Numbered from the stretch's first letter, positions 1-5,126 are shown. The stretch: DNA of 6,351 nucleotides from JABSOG01 sp041583135 (GCA_041583135.1 JBFHGJ010000179.1:1-6351), one strand, 5' to 3'. Program-made: numbers and translations. The notes: generated by a model from the letters alone, not told the origin.

Positions 1-36
1 AGCAAAGCCCAAAATGGACGCAGCTATTGCTGCTTA
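1..36 (+). other. possible 3' end of an upstream + strand gene, frame uncertain
   Basis: Frame 1 reads SKAQNGRSYCC and then stops with TAA at 34-36. The other two + frames also close within four bases of this stop (TAA ending at 37, TGA ending at 41), so the real frame cannot be chosen. The frame-1 ending, with its terminal Cys-Cys, would suit the core of a small cysteine-bearing peptide like the one encoded next at 134-337, but this is only a suggestion. No start or ribosome binding site is in view. Confidence 0.2.
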
Positions 37-81
37 AGTGAATCAGCCGAGCATTGCGCTTGGATACTGCCAACAATTGAC

Positions 82-116
82 GCCGGGCGATTGCTAGCAG
101 CAATAAACCTCCCGGC
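82..116 (+). promoter_or_regulatory. nested inverted repeat in the leader of the peptide gene
   Basis: GCCGGG at 82-87 pairs with CCCGGC at 111-116. Inside it, ATTGCT at 90-95 pairs with AGCAAT at 99-104 around the loop AGC. The structure ends seven bases before the AAGGA ribosome binding site of the peptide gene at 134. No T-run follows, so it does not look like a standard terminator. It could be an mRNA processing or stability element or a partial attenuator between an upstream gene and the precursor gene. Confidence 0.3.
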
Positions 117-133
117 CATTAAAAGGAAAAACA

Positions 134-337
134 ATGAAATTCCAACTACCTAAATTGAACATCAAAAAAGAGAACTTAGTGCAATTGTCTGCAGACGTTG
201 AGAAGTTGCCAATGGATGCGACCGACCAAGTAGCCGGTGGCAGATATTGTGCATCTGAGTCATGGTGCAGCACTGAGTTTAAGGTGATCACCCAAAACGA
301 CCCTTACTGCTTCACCTACTACTGTACCACGGTATAA
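134..337 (+). CDS. double-glycine leader peptide, putative RiPP or bacteriocin-like precursor
   Basis: This gene encodes 67 residues. The ATG follows AAGGA (123-127) at six-base spacing. Residues 1-36 form a charged, amphipathic leader (MKFQLPKLNIKKENLVQLS, then DVEKLPMDATDQVAGG) with the acidic stretch and Gly35-Gly36 typical of double-glycine leaders cut by C39-peptidase ABC exporters. The predicted 31-residue core starts RYC, has Cys at 39, 45, 59 and 64 (C-x5-C and C-x4-C pairs), and is rich in Tyr, Ser and Thr, all usable for modification or disulfides. There is no Sec signal peptide, unlike the two peptides at 1793-2339. A terminator follows at 404-433. No modification enzyme, exporter or immunity gene is in the window, so it may be an orphan or the last gene of a cluster lying to the left. 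The precursor role is inferred from the leader and core pattern. Confidence 0.6.
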   Translation: MKFQLPKLNIKKENLVQLSADVEKLPMDATDQVAGGRYCASESWCSTEFKVITQNDPYCFTYYCTTV

Positions 338-347
338 GCTAAGCACT

Positions 348-371
348 CTTTGCCACTGTCTTGTGCCAAAG
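348..371 (+). repeat. imperfect hairpin after the precursor gene
   Basis: CTTTGCCAC at 348-356 and GTGCCAAAG at 363-371 form a nine-base stem with one C-C mismatch and the loop TGTCTT. It lies in the 3' untranslated region of the peptide gene, ahead of the stronger terminator at 404-433. It may stabilise the transcript end or may be chance. Confidence 0.25.
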
Positions 372-403
372 GCAGTGATTGCGAGCACTTAACCGCAATG
401 AAG

Positions 404-433
404 CCTGACAGTCTGACCACTGTCAGGTTTTTT
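404..433 (+). terminator. Rho-independent terminator of the peptide gene
   Basis: CCTGACAGT at 404-412 pairs perfectly with ACTGTCAGG at 419-427 around a six-base loop, and six T residues follow at 428-433. It ends transcription from the precursor gene at 134-337. It lies between convergent genes. On the minus strand the stem is preceded by A residues and has only a poor T-run after it, so termination of the channel gene transcript here would be weaker. Confidence 0.9.
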
Positions 434-467
434 GCATTTACCATAACGCCGAGGCGCTACTCGTATC

Positions 468-1565
468 CTAGCTTTGGCCGGGCAGTTCGTCATCAGGGCG
501 ACCCGGCATTTCTTTGATGTAAAGGTCTCTTTTGGCATAAGGAATTTCAATGCCTTGCGCCATAAAGGTTTTGTAAACCTGGCTGTTTAGGGTATCTATA
601 ATACGACCCCTTAAAGCGGGGTCTTCTATCCATACCAACAACTCGAAATCTAAACCCGAAGCACCAAAGGTTCTAAAGCGTACTCTCGGCTCTGGGTCTT
701 GACACACACTAGGCTCGGCTAGGCCAATCGACATTAAGGTTTCACGCACTTTGTCGATGTCCGAACCATAGGCAACCCCCACTTTGACGCAAATGCGACT
801 TTTGGGATGACGTCCGCCAGATTCGTTAAACACTTTAGAATTGCCCATAATGGCATTTGGAATAGTCACCTCAACATCATCACGGGTTAATAAACGGGTG
901 CTGCGAATGCCAATTTTGGTGATCTCGCCGCGCTCGCCGCCATCGAGTACCACATAGTCGCCAATCTTGTATGGCGCATCAGCCATAATGAAAATGCCGG
1001 AGAACAAATTGGCCAAGGTATCTTTGGCGGCAAAGCCCACGGCAATACCGATAATACCCGCTGAAGCCAACCAGGCGGTCATATCGACATTCCAATTCAA
1101 AAAGACATAATAAACCGACAACGCAATGATCACGATATAGGCGGTGTTTTCAAACAACGGTAGAGTCTTAGGATTGAGCACCGGTAGTCTGTCGGGGTTT
1201 TGCGAAATGCTTCTTAAGACAGAGCGACTAAAGCGTAAACCAAACCTTGTCCAAGCAATGATAGCCAATGTGATCATCAAAGACACCGCAATGGCGTTGG
1301 TCCGCTCGGACATTTTTGCCAAATCAACGGCAATGGCGACACCAAGAAGCACCACCGAATAGTACAGTGGGCCATGACGAGTCATTACCAGCGGGTTTTG
1401 TTCATCGACTTTTTCAACAAAGCCACGAACCCAAGCCAAAAACAGTCGGTCGGCAATCACCGCCAAAAGCCACGCACTCAACAGTACCAAAACGATTTGT
1501 GCAACGGTATGCTCACTCACCAGAGCAAGGTAGTTTTCAATTGTTTGTAGGGTGTTCGAGATCAT
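468..1565 (-). CDS. MscS-family mechanosensitive ion channel
   Basis: This 365-aa inner-membrane channel would open under membrane tension to release solutes during hypo-osmotic shock. Hydrophobic segments lie near residues 20-43, 67-83, 90-110 and 140-157. The pore-lining helix follows at 163-195, with the Ala/Gly-rich AGIIGIAVGFAAKDTLANLF stretch and the IFIMADAPYKIGDYV continuation that mark the family. The cytoplasmic beta domain follows (about 196-250, including GEITKIGIRSTRLLTRDD and the IPNAIM turn), then the alpha/beta vestibule domain to about 345. Five predicted helices make it larger than E. coli MscS (286 aa, three helices) and closer to mid-sized members of the family. The short tail after residue 345 is charged and probably disordered. 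The ATG has only a weak upstream AGG-like site. It is probably a single-gene unit with no visible link to its neighbours. Confidence 0.93.
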   Translation of the reverse strand: MISNTLQTIENYLALVSEHTVAQIVLVLLSAWLLAVIADRLFLAWVRGFVEKVDEQNPLVMTRHGPLYYSVVLLGVAIAVDLAKMSERTNAIAVSLMITLAIIAWTRFGLRFSRSVLRSISQNPDRLPVLNPKTLPLFENTAYIVIIALSVYYVFLNWNVDMTAWLASAGIIGIAVGFAAKDTLANLFSGIFIMADAPYKIGDYVVLDGGERGEITKIGIRSTRLLTRDDVEVTIPNAIMGNSKVFNESGGRHPKSRICVKVGVAYGSDIDKVRETLMSIGLAEPSVCQDPEPRVRFRTFGASGLDFELLVWIEDPALRGRIIDTLNSQVYKTFMAQGIEIPYAKRDLYIKEMPGRPDDELPGQS

Positions 1566-1726
1566 CTTAGTACAAATACCTATAGCGCTTTAATTCAACC
1601 AAATGGCTCATCCAATCAATAGTTTGGCCAAGTTGTACGATTAAATCCAGTCTTCAAGCGTAGAGGTTATGCGCTAAGTTTTGGTTGTGTGGTAGTCAAG
1701 AGGCAAATATAAGAGAAACAAGGAAC

Positions 1727-1769
1727 AAAAAATCAATAGCAGTGGGCAACAGCTGATGGCGCCCACTGC
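1727..1769 (-). terminator. Rho-independent terminator of the 59-aa peptide gene
   Basis: GCAGTGGGC at 1739-1747 and GCCCACTGC at 1761-1769 form a perfect nine-base stem with a 13-base loop. Read on the minus strand, the stem is followed by TATTGA and then six T residues (1732-1727). It lies 24 bases beyond the stop codon of the peptide gene at 1793-1972, and so insulates the channel gene from peptide transcription. Confidence 0.85.
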
Positions 1770-1792
1770 AATTTGCCTTGTCAGGACTAGGG

Positions 1793-1972
1793 CTAGTAAC
1801 AACCTTCCATCAGACATCTTTCATACAAGCGACCACACAAAGCCTCATCACCAGTTTGCGCAATACAGTCATTGTACATTGCAACACACTGAGAGGTGCA
1901 GGCGGCATAAACGTTGGCAGTAAATACACTGATCATCATGCCGGCAGCTAAACCAAGAAATTTCACTTTCAT
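1793..1972 (-). CDS. small exported cysteine-rich peptide (59 aa)
   Basis: I do not recognise this peptide as a named family. The ATG at 1972-1970 follows AAGGAA (1986-1981) at eight-base spacing, and TAG at 1795-1793 ends the frame. Residues 1-23 form a Sec signal peptide: KVK, a hydrophobic core FLGLAAGMMISVFT, and a likely cut after VYA. The mature part is about 36 residues with six cysteines at 25, 29, 36, 46, 53 and 58 (spacing x3, x6, x9, x6, x4). The central C-x6-C ... GDEALC ... C-x6-C block matches the 60-aa peptide next door, so the two are probably diverged tandem duplicates. C-x6-C puts both cysteines on the same face of a helix, which suggests a disulfide-clamped helical hairpin. 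It has its own candidate promoter (2026-2055) and terminator (1727-1769). Toxin, signal or inhibitor roles are all possible. Confidence 0.78.
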   Translation of the reverse strand: MKVKFLGLAAGMMISVFTANVYAACTSQCVAMYNDCIAQTGDEALCGRLYERCLMEGCY

Positions 1973-2025
1973 CGTAATTGTTCCTTATTATTTTAACTTG
2001 AAATCGCTCCAAATGAGCGGACTTC

Positions 2026-2055
2026 ATTATCCGGTGACACTACAGACAATGTAAA
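2026..2055 (-). promoter_or_regulatory. predicted sigma-70 promoter for the 59-aa peptide gene
   Basis: On the minus strand, TTTACA (2055-2050) is separated by 18 bases from GATAAT (2031-2026), each five of six to consensus. This gives an untranslated leader of about 45-50 bases before the ATG at 1972. It suggests the 59-aa gene can be transcribed apart from the 60-aa gene upstream. Confidence 0.6.
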
Positions 2056-2097
2056 TACCCTAATTAAGGTAAAACCATACTGCGATGTTGCAATGAA

Positions 2098-2135
2098 GAA
2101 AATGCTAAACCAAGCGCCTATCATTCGGCGCTTGG
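2098..2135 (-). terminator. probable terminator of the 60-aa peptide gene
   Basis: CCAAGCGCC at 2110-2118 and GGCGCTTGG at 2127-2135 form a perfect nine-base, GC-rich stem with an eight-base loop. On the minus strand it is followed by TTTAGCATTTTC, a broken T-run. It lies 21 bases past the stop codon of the gene at 2157-2339. It may terminate only partly and let some transcript read into the 59-aa gene. Confidence 0.65.
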
Positions 2136-2143
2136 CACTCAAG

Positions 2144-2160
2144 TTAAGACAATGTCTTAA
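2144..2160. repeat. perfect 8+8 bp palindrome at the 3' end of the 60-aa gene
   Basis: TTAAGACA at 2144-2151 and TGTCTTAA at 2153-2160 are exact inverted copies around a single A. A one-base centre cannot form a good RNA loop, so a DNA-binding dimer site is more plausible than a hairpin. It overlaps the stop codon of the 60-aa peptide gene and lies about 90 bases upstream of the -35 box of the 59-aa gene. Its inner GACA/TGTC half-sites resemble those of the dyad at 2427-2442. Confidence 0.35.
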
Positions 2161-2339
2161 ACTTCGGTGATGCAGTAATAGCGGTAGCTGGCACAAGCGT
2201 CAACGTCGCCAGCTTGACATTTCGCTTCCAACTGAGCGCAATAGGTCCAACCCGCTGATGCTTGGCCAATAGACGCAGCAGCCATACCCACACCAAGACC
2301 AACCACCATGAGTTTCTTTTTCAATGTGTTCAATTTCAT
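2157..2339 (-). CDS. small exported cysteine-rich peptide (60 aa)
   Basis: I do not recognise a named family. The ATG at 2339 follows AAAGGA (2354-2349) at nine-base spacing. Residues 1-29 are a classic Sec signal peptide: KLNTLKKK, a hydrophobic core MVVGLGVGMAAASIG, and a cut after the A-S-A at 27-29. The mature form is about 31 residues, with Cys at 34, 41, 49 and 56 in a C-x6-C-x7-C-x6-C array and a GDVDAC centre that aligns with GDEALC in the 59-aa neighbour. This symmetric twin C-x6-C layout fits a two-disulfide helical hairpin secreted to the periplasm or medium. The gene is divergent from the LuxR-type regulator at 2501, with 161 bp between them carrying a promoter and a dyad, which points to regulation by that protein. 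Function is unknown. Confidence 0.75.
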   Translation of the reverse strand: MKLNTLKKKLMVVGLGVGMAAASIGQASAGWTYCAQLEAKCQAGDVDACASYRYYCITEV

Positions 2340-2397
2340 TCTTTGTTATCCTTTAAATAAGATTCGTTGTTCTATGTGCCTTTTCTAAGGCAGGTTC

Positions 2398-2426
2398 AAT
2401 GTAGCTTTGGGAACTAAATGAGACAA
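2398..2426 (-). promoter_or_regulatory. predicted promoter of the 60-aa peptide gene
   Basis: On the minus strand, TTGTCT (2426-2421) and TACATT (2403-2398) are separated by 17 bases. Each matches four of six consensus bases, a weak promoter of the kind that needs an activator. Transcription would start near 2391. The -35 box directly touches the dyad at 2427-2442. Confidence 0.5.
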
Positions 2427-2444
2427 CCCGACATCTGTCGGGGT
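2425..2444. promoter_or_regulatory. lux-box-like dyad, candidate LuxR operator
   Basis: CCCGACA (2427-2433) and TGTCGGG (2436-2442) are perfect inverted repeats around TC, and the outermost bases A2425/T2444 also pair, giving a 20-bp element. LuxR-family operators are typically 18-20 bp dyads centred about 42.5 bp upstream of the transcription start and overlapping the -35 box. This centre (2434.5) is about 43 bp from the start predicted near 2391 for the 60-aa peptide gene. It also lies 57 bp ahead of the luxR-type ATG, so it could serve autoregulation. Binding by the adjacent regulator is inferred. Confidence 0.6.
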
Positions 2445-2500
2445 ATGCAGCCGGTAGCGTTTTTGATATCTGTAAAAGCCACAAGGGAGAACAGAGCATC

Positions 2501-3256
2501 ATGAATAATAAAAACTTACTGAGGGCATACAATCTGCTTGGCTACAATCCATTGAACTACGATATGTACGATGAGTTTGCGCAAATAAAAGATGAGCAAC
2601 AGCTTGAACAATGGATTTATAGCCGCTTCGAGGCATTGGGGTTTAGTGGCGTCGCTTTGGCAGTGGTGCCTTATGGTGCTGGCACTTATTCAAAATGCTT
2701 CACCAATTTTAAAGACAACTGGTTTGAGCATTACAATCAAAACCAATTTTTTGACCATGATCCAGTAGCCAATCATCTAATCCACCACTCGACCCCGGTG
2801 TTTTGGCAGCAGTCATTCGATAAAAATCGCTTTTCCAAAACCACCCATCGCCTGTTCAGTGAATCGGAAGATTTTGGCTTGGTTCAAGGGGTGGCCATTC
2901 CGCTAAACCTGAAGCAAGGCAAAGGCACAGTGAGCTTGCACTTTGAAGGGAGCGAAAAAGCCTTTTTGGCAGAGTATCAGCATAAATGTTTTGAATTGCT
3001 TGGCCTGTCTCAGGCGATCCACTCAAAACTGGCGCTGGATTTTCCAGCAAAGCTCTACGAAGGACCGGCACTCACCAAGCGTCAGCTCGAATGTTTGAAG
3101 TATATGGCCAACGGCTTTAGCAATGTTGAAATTGCCGAGTTTATGACCCTCTCCCACTACACGGTTAGAGATCTGGTGTCACAGATCATAAAGCGCCTCA
3201 ACGCATCAAATCGAACCGAGGCGACCATGCTGGCAATAAAAAGCGGATTGATTTGA
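2501..3256 (+). CDS. LuxR-family transcriptional regulator with autoinducer-binding domain (LuxR solo)
   Basis: This 251-aa protein is the usual length for the family. AAGGGAGA (2483-2490) precedes the ATG by ten bases. Residues about 20-170 are an autoinducer-binding domain. The six pocket residues conserved in AHL receptors (TraR W57, Y61, D70, P71, W85, G113) are all present at the same spacing as W74, Y78, D87, P88, W102 and G130, so acyl-homoserine-lactone binding is likely. Residues 190-251 are a GerE-type helix-turn-helix (LTKRQLECL, ANGFSNVEIAEFM, HYTVRDLVSQIIKRL). The usual RE glutamate of this domain (TraR E178) is Gln195, while L199 and G205 are kept. No luxI synthase is visible, so it is a solo within this window. 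The likely target is the divergent peptide gene through the dyad at 2425-2444. Confidence 0.9.
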   Translation: MNNKNLLRAYNLLGYNPLNYDMYDEFAQIKDEQQLEQWIYSRFEALGFSGVALAVVPYGAGTYSKCFTNFKDNWFEHYNQNQFFDHDPVANHLIHHSTPVFWQQSFDKNRFSKTTHRLFSESEDFGLVQGVAIPLNLKQGKGTVSLHFEGSEKAFLAEYQHKCFELLGLSQAIHSKLALDFPAKLYEGPALTKRQLECLKYMANGFSNVEIAEFMTLSHYTVRDLVSQIIKRLNASNRTEATMLAIKSGLI

Positions 3257-3285
3257 TCCTCAGCGGCTAAGCCCGCTCAAATCAA
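3248..3285. repeat. inverted repeat across the convergent stop codons
   Basis: TTGATTTGA at 3248-3256 and TCAAATCAA at 3277-3285 are perfect nine-base inverted copies spanning both stop codons, TGA of the LuxR-type gene (3254-3256) and TGA of the ligase gene (3284-3282). The interior can also fold (GGC/GCC at 3265-3273). It is symmetric, so it could form on either transcript and act as a shared 3' end structure, but it has no T-run on either side. Confidence 0.4.
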
Positions 3286-4361
3286 GCCATCTCCGGCTCT
3301 GCGGCTGGGGCTTTGAGCATCATTGCCTGCTTAACCTCTTCTGTTTCGTTGAAGTAATGCGTGTCGCCACCAATGATTTGATAATGCTCATGCCCTTTTC
3401 CCGCGAGCAACACAATATCATTTTCATTTGCCATGGCAATAATATGCTTAATCGCCTCTCGCCTGTTGTTGATGACGCTGTAGCGCTCAAACCCGCTAGG
3501 AATACCCGCGACAATATCACTCACTATCTTTGCCCGGCACTCACTACGTGGGTTGTCATCGGTGATCACAATATGACTGGCACGCTCGGCAGCGCAAAGC
3601 GCCATTTTCGGCCGCTTGTCGTTATCTCTATCGCCACCGCAGCCGAACATTACCAAGGTTCGCCCACCTTGGCGCTCAGCCAAGGCTTTTGTGGCATCTA
3701 AGGCGTTTTTCAGCGCATCTGGCGTATGGGCATAGTCGATAAAGACTTTCATCTGACCTTGGCTGGCGACACAATCCATGCGCCCTTTGGGCGGTGGACA
3801 GGCACTTAACGCTTGGGCTATCACAGGCTCCGCAATGCCAAGATGGCGCAGCACCAACATTGCCGCTTTAATGTTCAGTAAATTAAATGCCCCAAGCAGG
3901 CGAGGTTCAAAATCAACGTCGAGCTTATCAAGGTCCTTAGGATATACCTTATAATTGTCACCTGTGGCCATAAACCGAAGTTTAACCTGCTGGTAGGCAC
4001 TGAAGGTTTTATGATAATCCAAGTGATCTTGGGTAATATTGGTCAACACTTTAATGTCAAAGTCCACCTCATCGACCCGACCTTGGTCTATCCCTTCCGA
4101 GGTCACTTCCATCACGAAATGGGTTCCACCCTGCGCTAGGTGCTCAGCCATTTTACGCTTGATGTCTTGTGCCACCGGAGTTGAAAGATCATGACTCCCC
4201 GAATTTAATGTCCCCAAGACATAGGGATTATATCCGGCGGATTTTAGCGCCGTGCCAAGTAAGTGCGTCACCGTGGTTTTACCATTAGTACCGGTCACGC
4301 CAATGACCACCATTTGTGTCGATGGGTGCTGTTTTGTGTTATTCACTGTCTGTCTCGTCAC
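3282..4361 (-). CDS. MurE-like Mur ligase lacking the N-terminal UDP-binding domain
   Basis: This 359-aa protein is well short of MurE (about 490 aa). It keeps the ATP loop GTNGKTT (24-30), the EVTSEGIDQGR region (85-95) with Gln93 and Arg95 matching MurE D-Glu-side contacts, NITQDHLDYH (108-117), the carbamylated-lysine position K127, GAFN (157-160), YAHTPDA (210-216), GCGGDRD (240-246), the DAP-recognition motif DNPR (269-272) and GKGHE (321-325). The whole first domain that holds the UDP-MurNAc part is absent, and about 50 residues are missing from the central domain before GAFN. An ATP-dependent ligase adding diaminopimelate or a similar amino acid to a small acyl-amino acid is plausible. 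The frame opens at GTG (4361), five bases after the GNAT stop, so translation may be coupled. A second GTG (4346) is possible, and no strong ribosome site decides between them. Confidence 0.85.
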   Translation of the reverse strand: MTRQTVNNTKQHPSTQMVVIGVTGTNGKTTVTHLLGTALKSAGYNPYVLGTLNSGSHDLSTPVAQDIKRKMAEHLAQGGTHFVMEVTSEGIDQGRVDEVDFDIKVLTNITQDHLDYHKTFSAYQQVKLRFMATGDNYKVYPKDLDKLDVDFEPRLLGAFNLLNIKAAMLVLRHLGIAEPVIAQALSACPPPKGRMDCVASQGQMKVFIDYAHTPDALKNALDATKALAERQGGRTLVMFGCGGDRDNDKRPKMALCAAERASHIVITDDNPRSECRAKIVSDIVAGIPSGFERYSVINNRREAIKHIIAMANENDIVLLAGKGHEHYQIIGGDTHYFNETEEVKQAMMLKAPAAEPEMA

Positions 4362-4366
4362 TGGCG

Positions 4367-4849
4367 TTAATTTTGAGCAAAAAGGCCGAGATAATACTCG
4401 CCGCGATCACTTTTGTAGGCTTGGCCTAAACGGTCAAAGCCAAAGCGCTTAAAAATAGCATGGGAGGGATGGTTGTTCTCTTTGGTGGTAGCGAAGCACT
4501 TTTTCCCTTCAGCTTGCTCTATCGCCGTTTGCATCAGTAGGTGGCCGATATTTTGTCCACGAGTTTGTGGTGTGGTGTAGACCCAACTGACCTCATAACT
4601 GTAGTGCTTGAGTAACTCGCCGACACCGGCTTTGTTAAAGATATCCTGGCAATAATCCATAGTGGCATATCTCAGCGCGCCACAAGCGATGGGGGTATTG
4701 TGTTGATGAATAAAAATCAATCGGTGGGCTTGTTTGATCTTGGCGGCAAGTTGCGGTGATGGTACCTCACTGCCTTGTAAAATAAAGTCTTGAAAAAGCG
4801 CCAGCTGCGCGTCGCTACACAGCGATGGTGATTTGGTTTCGATAAACAT
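4367..4849 (-). CDS. GNAT-family N-acetyltransferase
   Basis: This 160-aa protein has a normal single-domain GNAT length. The ATG follows GGAG (4860-4857) at seven-base spacing. Strand beta4 and the acetyl-CoA pyrophosphate loop lie at about 87-112 (VSWVYTTPQTRGQNIG, then the helix HLLMQTAIEQA). A motif-B-like ATTKENNHPSHAIFKRFGF follows at 120-138, a common GNAT pattern. The loop reads RGQNIG instead of the usual RGxGxG/A, with Asn100 in place of the middle glycine. The acceptor substrate cannot be read from sequence. It is transcribed with the MurE-like gene (5 bp gap), so the two probably act on the same small molecule or peptide, or the acetyltransferase protects the host from the product. 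Confidence 0.85.
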   Translation of the reverse strand: MFIETKSPSLCSDAQLALFQDFILQGSEVPSPQLAAKIKQAHRLIFIHQHNTPIACGALRYATMDYCQDIFNKAGVGELLKHYSYEVSWVYTTPQTRGQNIGHLLMQTAIEQAEGKKCFATTKENNHPSHAIFKRFGFDRLGQAYKSDRGEYYLGLFAQN

Positions 4850-4900
4850 GGTGGCTCTCCAAAAGCCTTTGTAGTTTTTCCAATAACGTAATATCTGCCG

Positions 4901-4930
4901 ATTGTAGGGGATCTTGTTTGCGTTTTACAA
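4901..4930 (-). promoter_or_regulatory. predicted promoter of the GNAT / MurE-like operon
   Basis: On the minus strand, TTGTAA (4930-4925) and TACAAT (4906-4901) are 18 bases apart, four and five of six to consensus. The leader to the GNAT ATG would be about 45 bases. Two short palindromes lie just upstream at 4932-4941 and 4950-4961. Confidence 0.45.
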
Positions 4931-4931
4931 C

Positions 4932-4961
4932 CTATCGATAGAAATTCTCAAGTCATGACTT
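4932..4961. repeat. pair of short perfect palindromes upstream of the GNAT promoter
   Basis: CTATCGATAG (4932-4941) and AAGTCATGACTT (4950-4961) are each perfect palindromes, with centres 19 bp apart, about two helical turns. They lie directly upstream of the -35 box predicted at 4925-4930, where an activator or repressor could bind. The rest of the 277-bp gap (4850-5126) shows no convincing gene. Confidence 0.3.
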
Positions 4962-5126
4962 CAAATGTACCTACAACACCGCATTTTGTATGGTAATTAA
5001 ATAAAATCATCGGCTCAGCGTTTATCATTAGGCTTTTAACCGGTCATAAAAGTCAATTGGCCCGACCCCAGTGATAACGCCTGCGCCCAAACCATATAGT
5101 AAACAAAGGATTGAGCGCATTTAGCA

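Noticed and set aside
77..106. TTGACG as a -35 box for the GG-leader peptide gene
   Set aside because: No acceptable -10 hexamer lies 16-18 bases downstream, and the stretch is better described by the nested inverted repeat.
94..291. 65-aa minus-strand frame opposite the GG-leader peptide gene
   Set aside because: It is a shadow of the + strand gene, which has the ribosome site, leader pattern and matching terminator.
1970..1972. Lipoprotein reading of the 59-aa peptide (Cys25 after Y-A-A)
   Set aside because: The lipobox position -3 is Tyr instead of Leu/Val/Ile, and the VYA site one residue earlier fits signal peptidase I better; not fully excluded.
1993..2196. 67-aa minus-strand frame overlapping the 3' end of the 60-aa peptide gene
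   Set aside because: It covers the terminator stem and the promoter of the 59-aa gene, has no ribosome site or recognisable domain, and conflicts with the better-supported peptide gene.
3282..4361. Broken housekeeping murE missing its 5' end
   Set aside because: The frame is intact, abuts the GNAT gene by 5 bp with no leftover N-terminal domain coding sequence upstream, and also carries a clean internal shortening with all motifs preserved.
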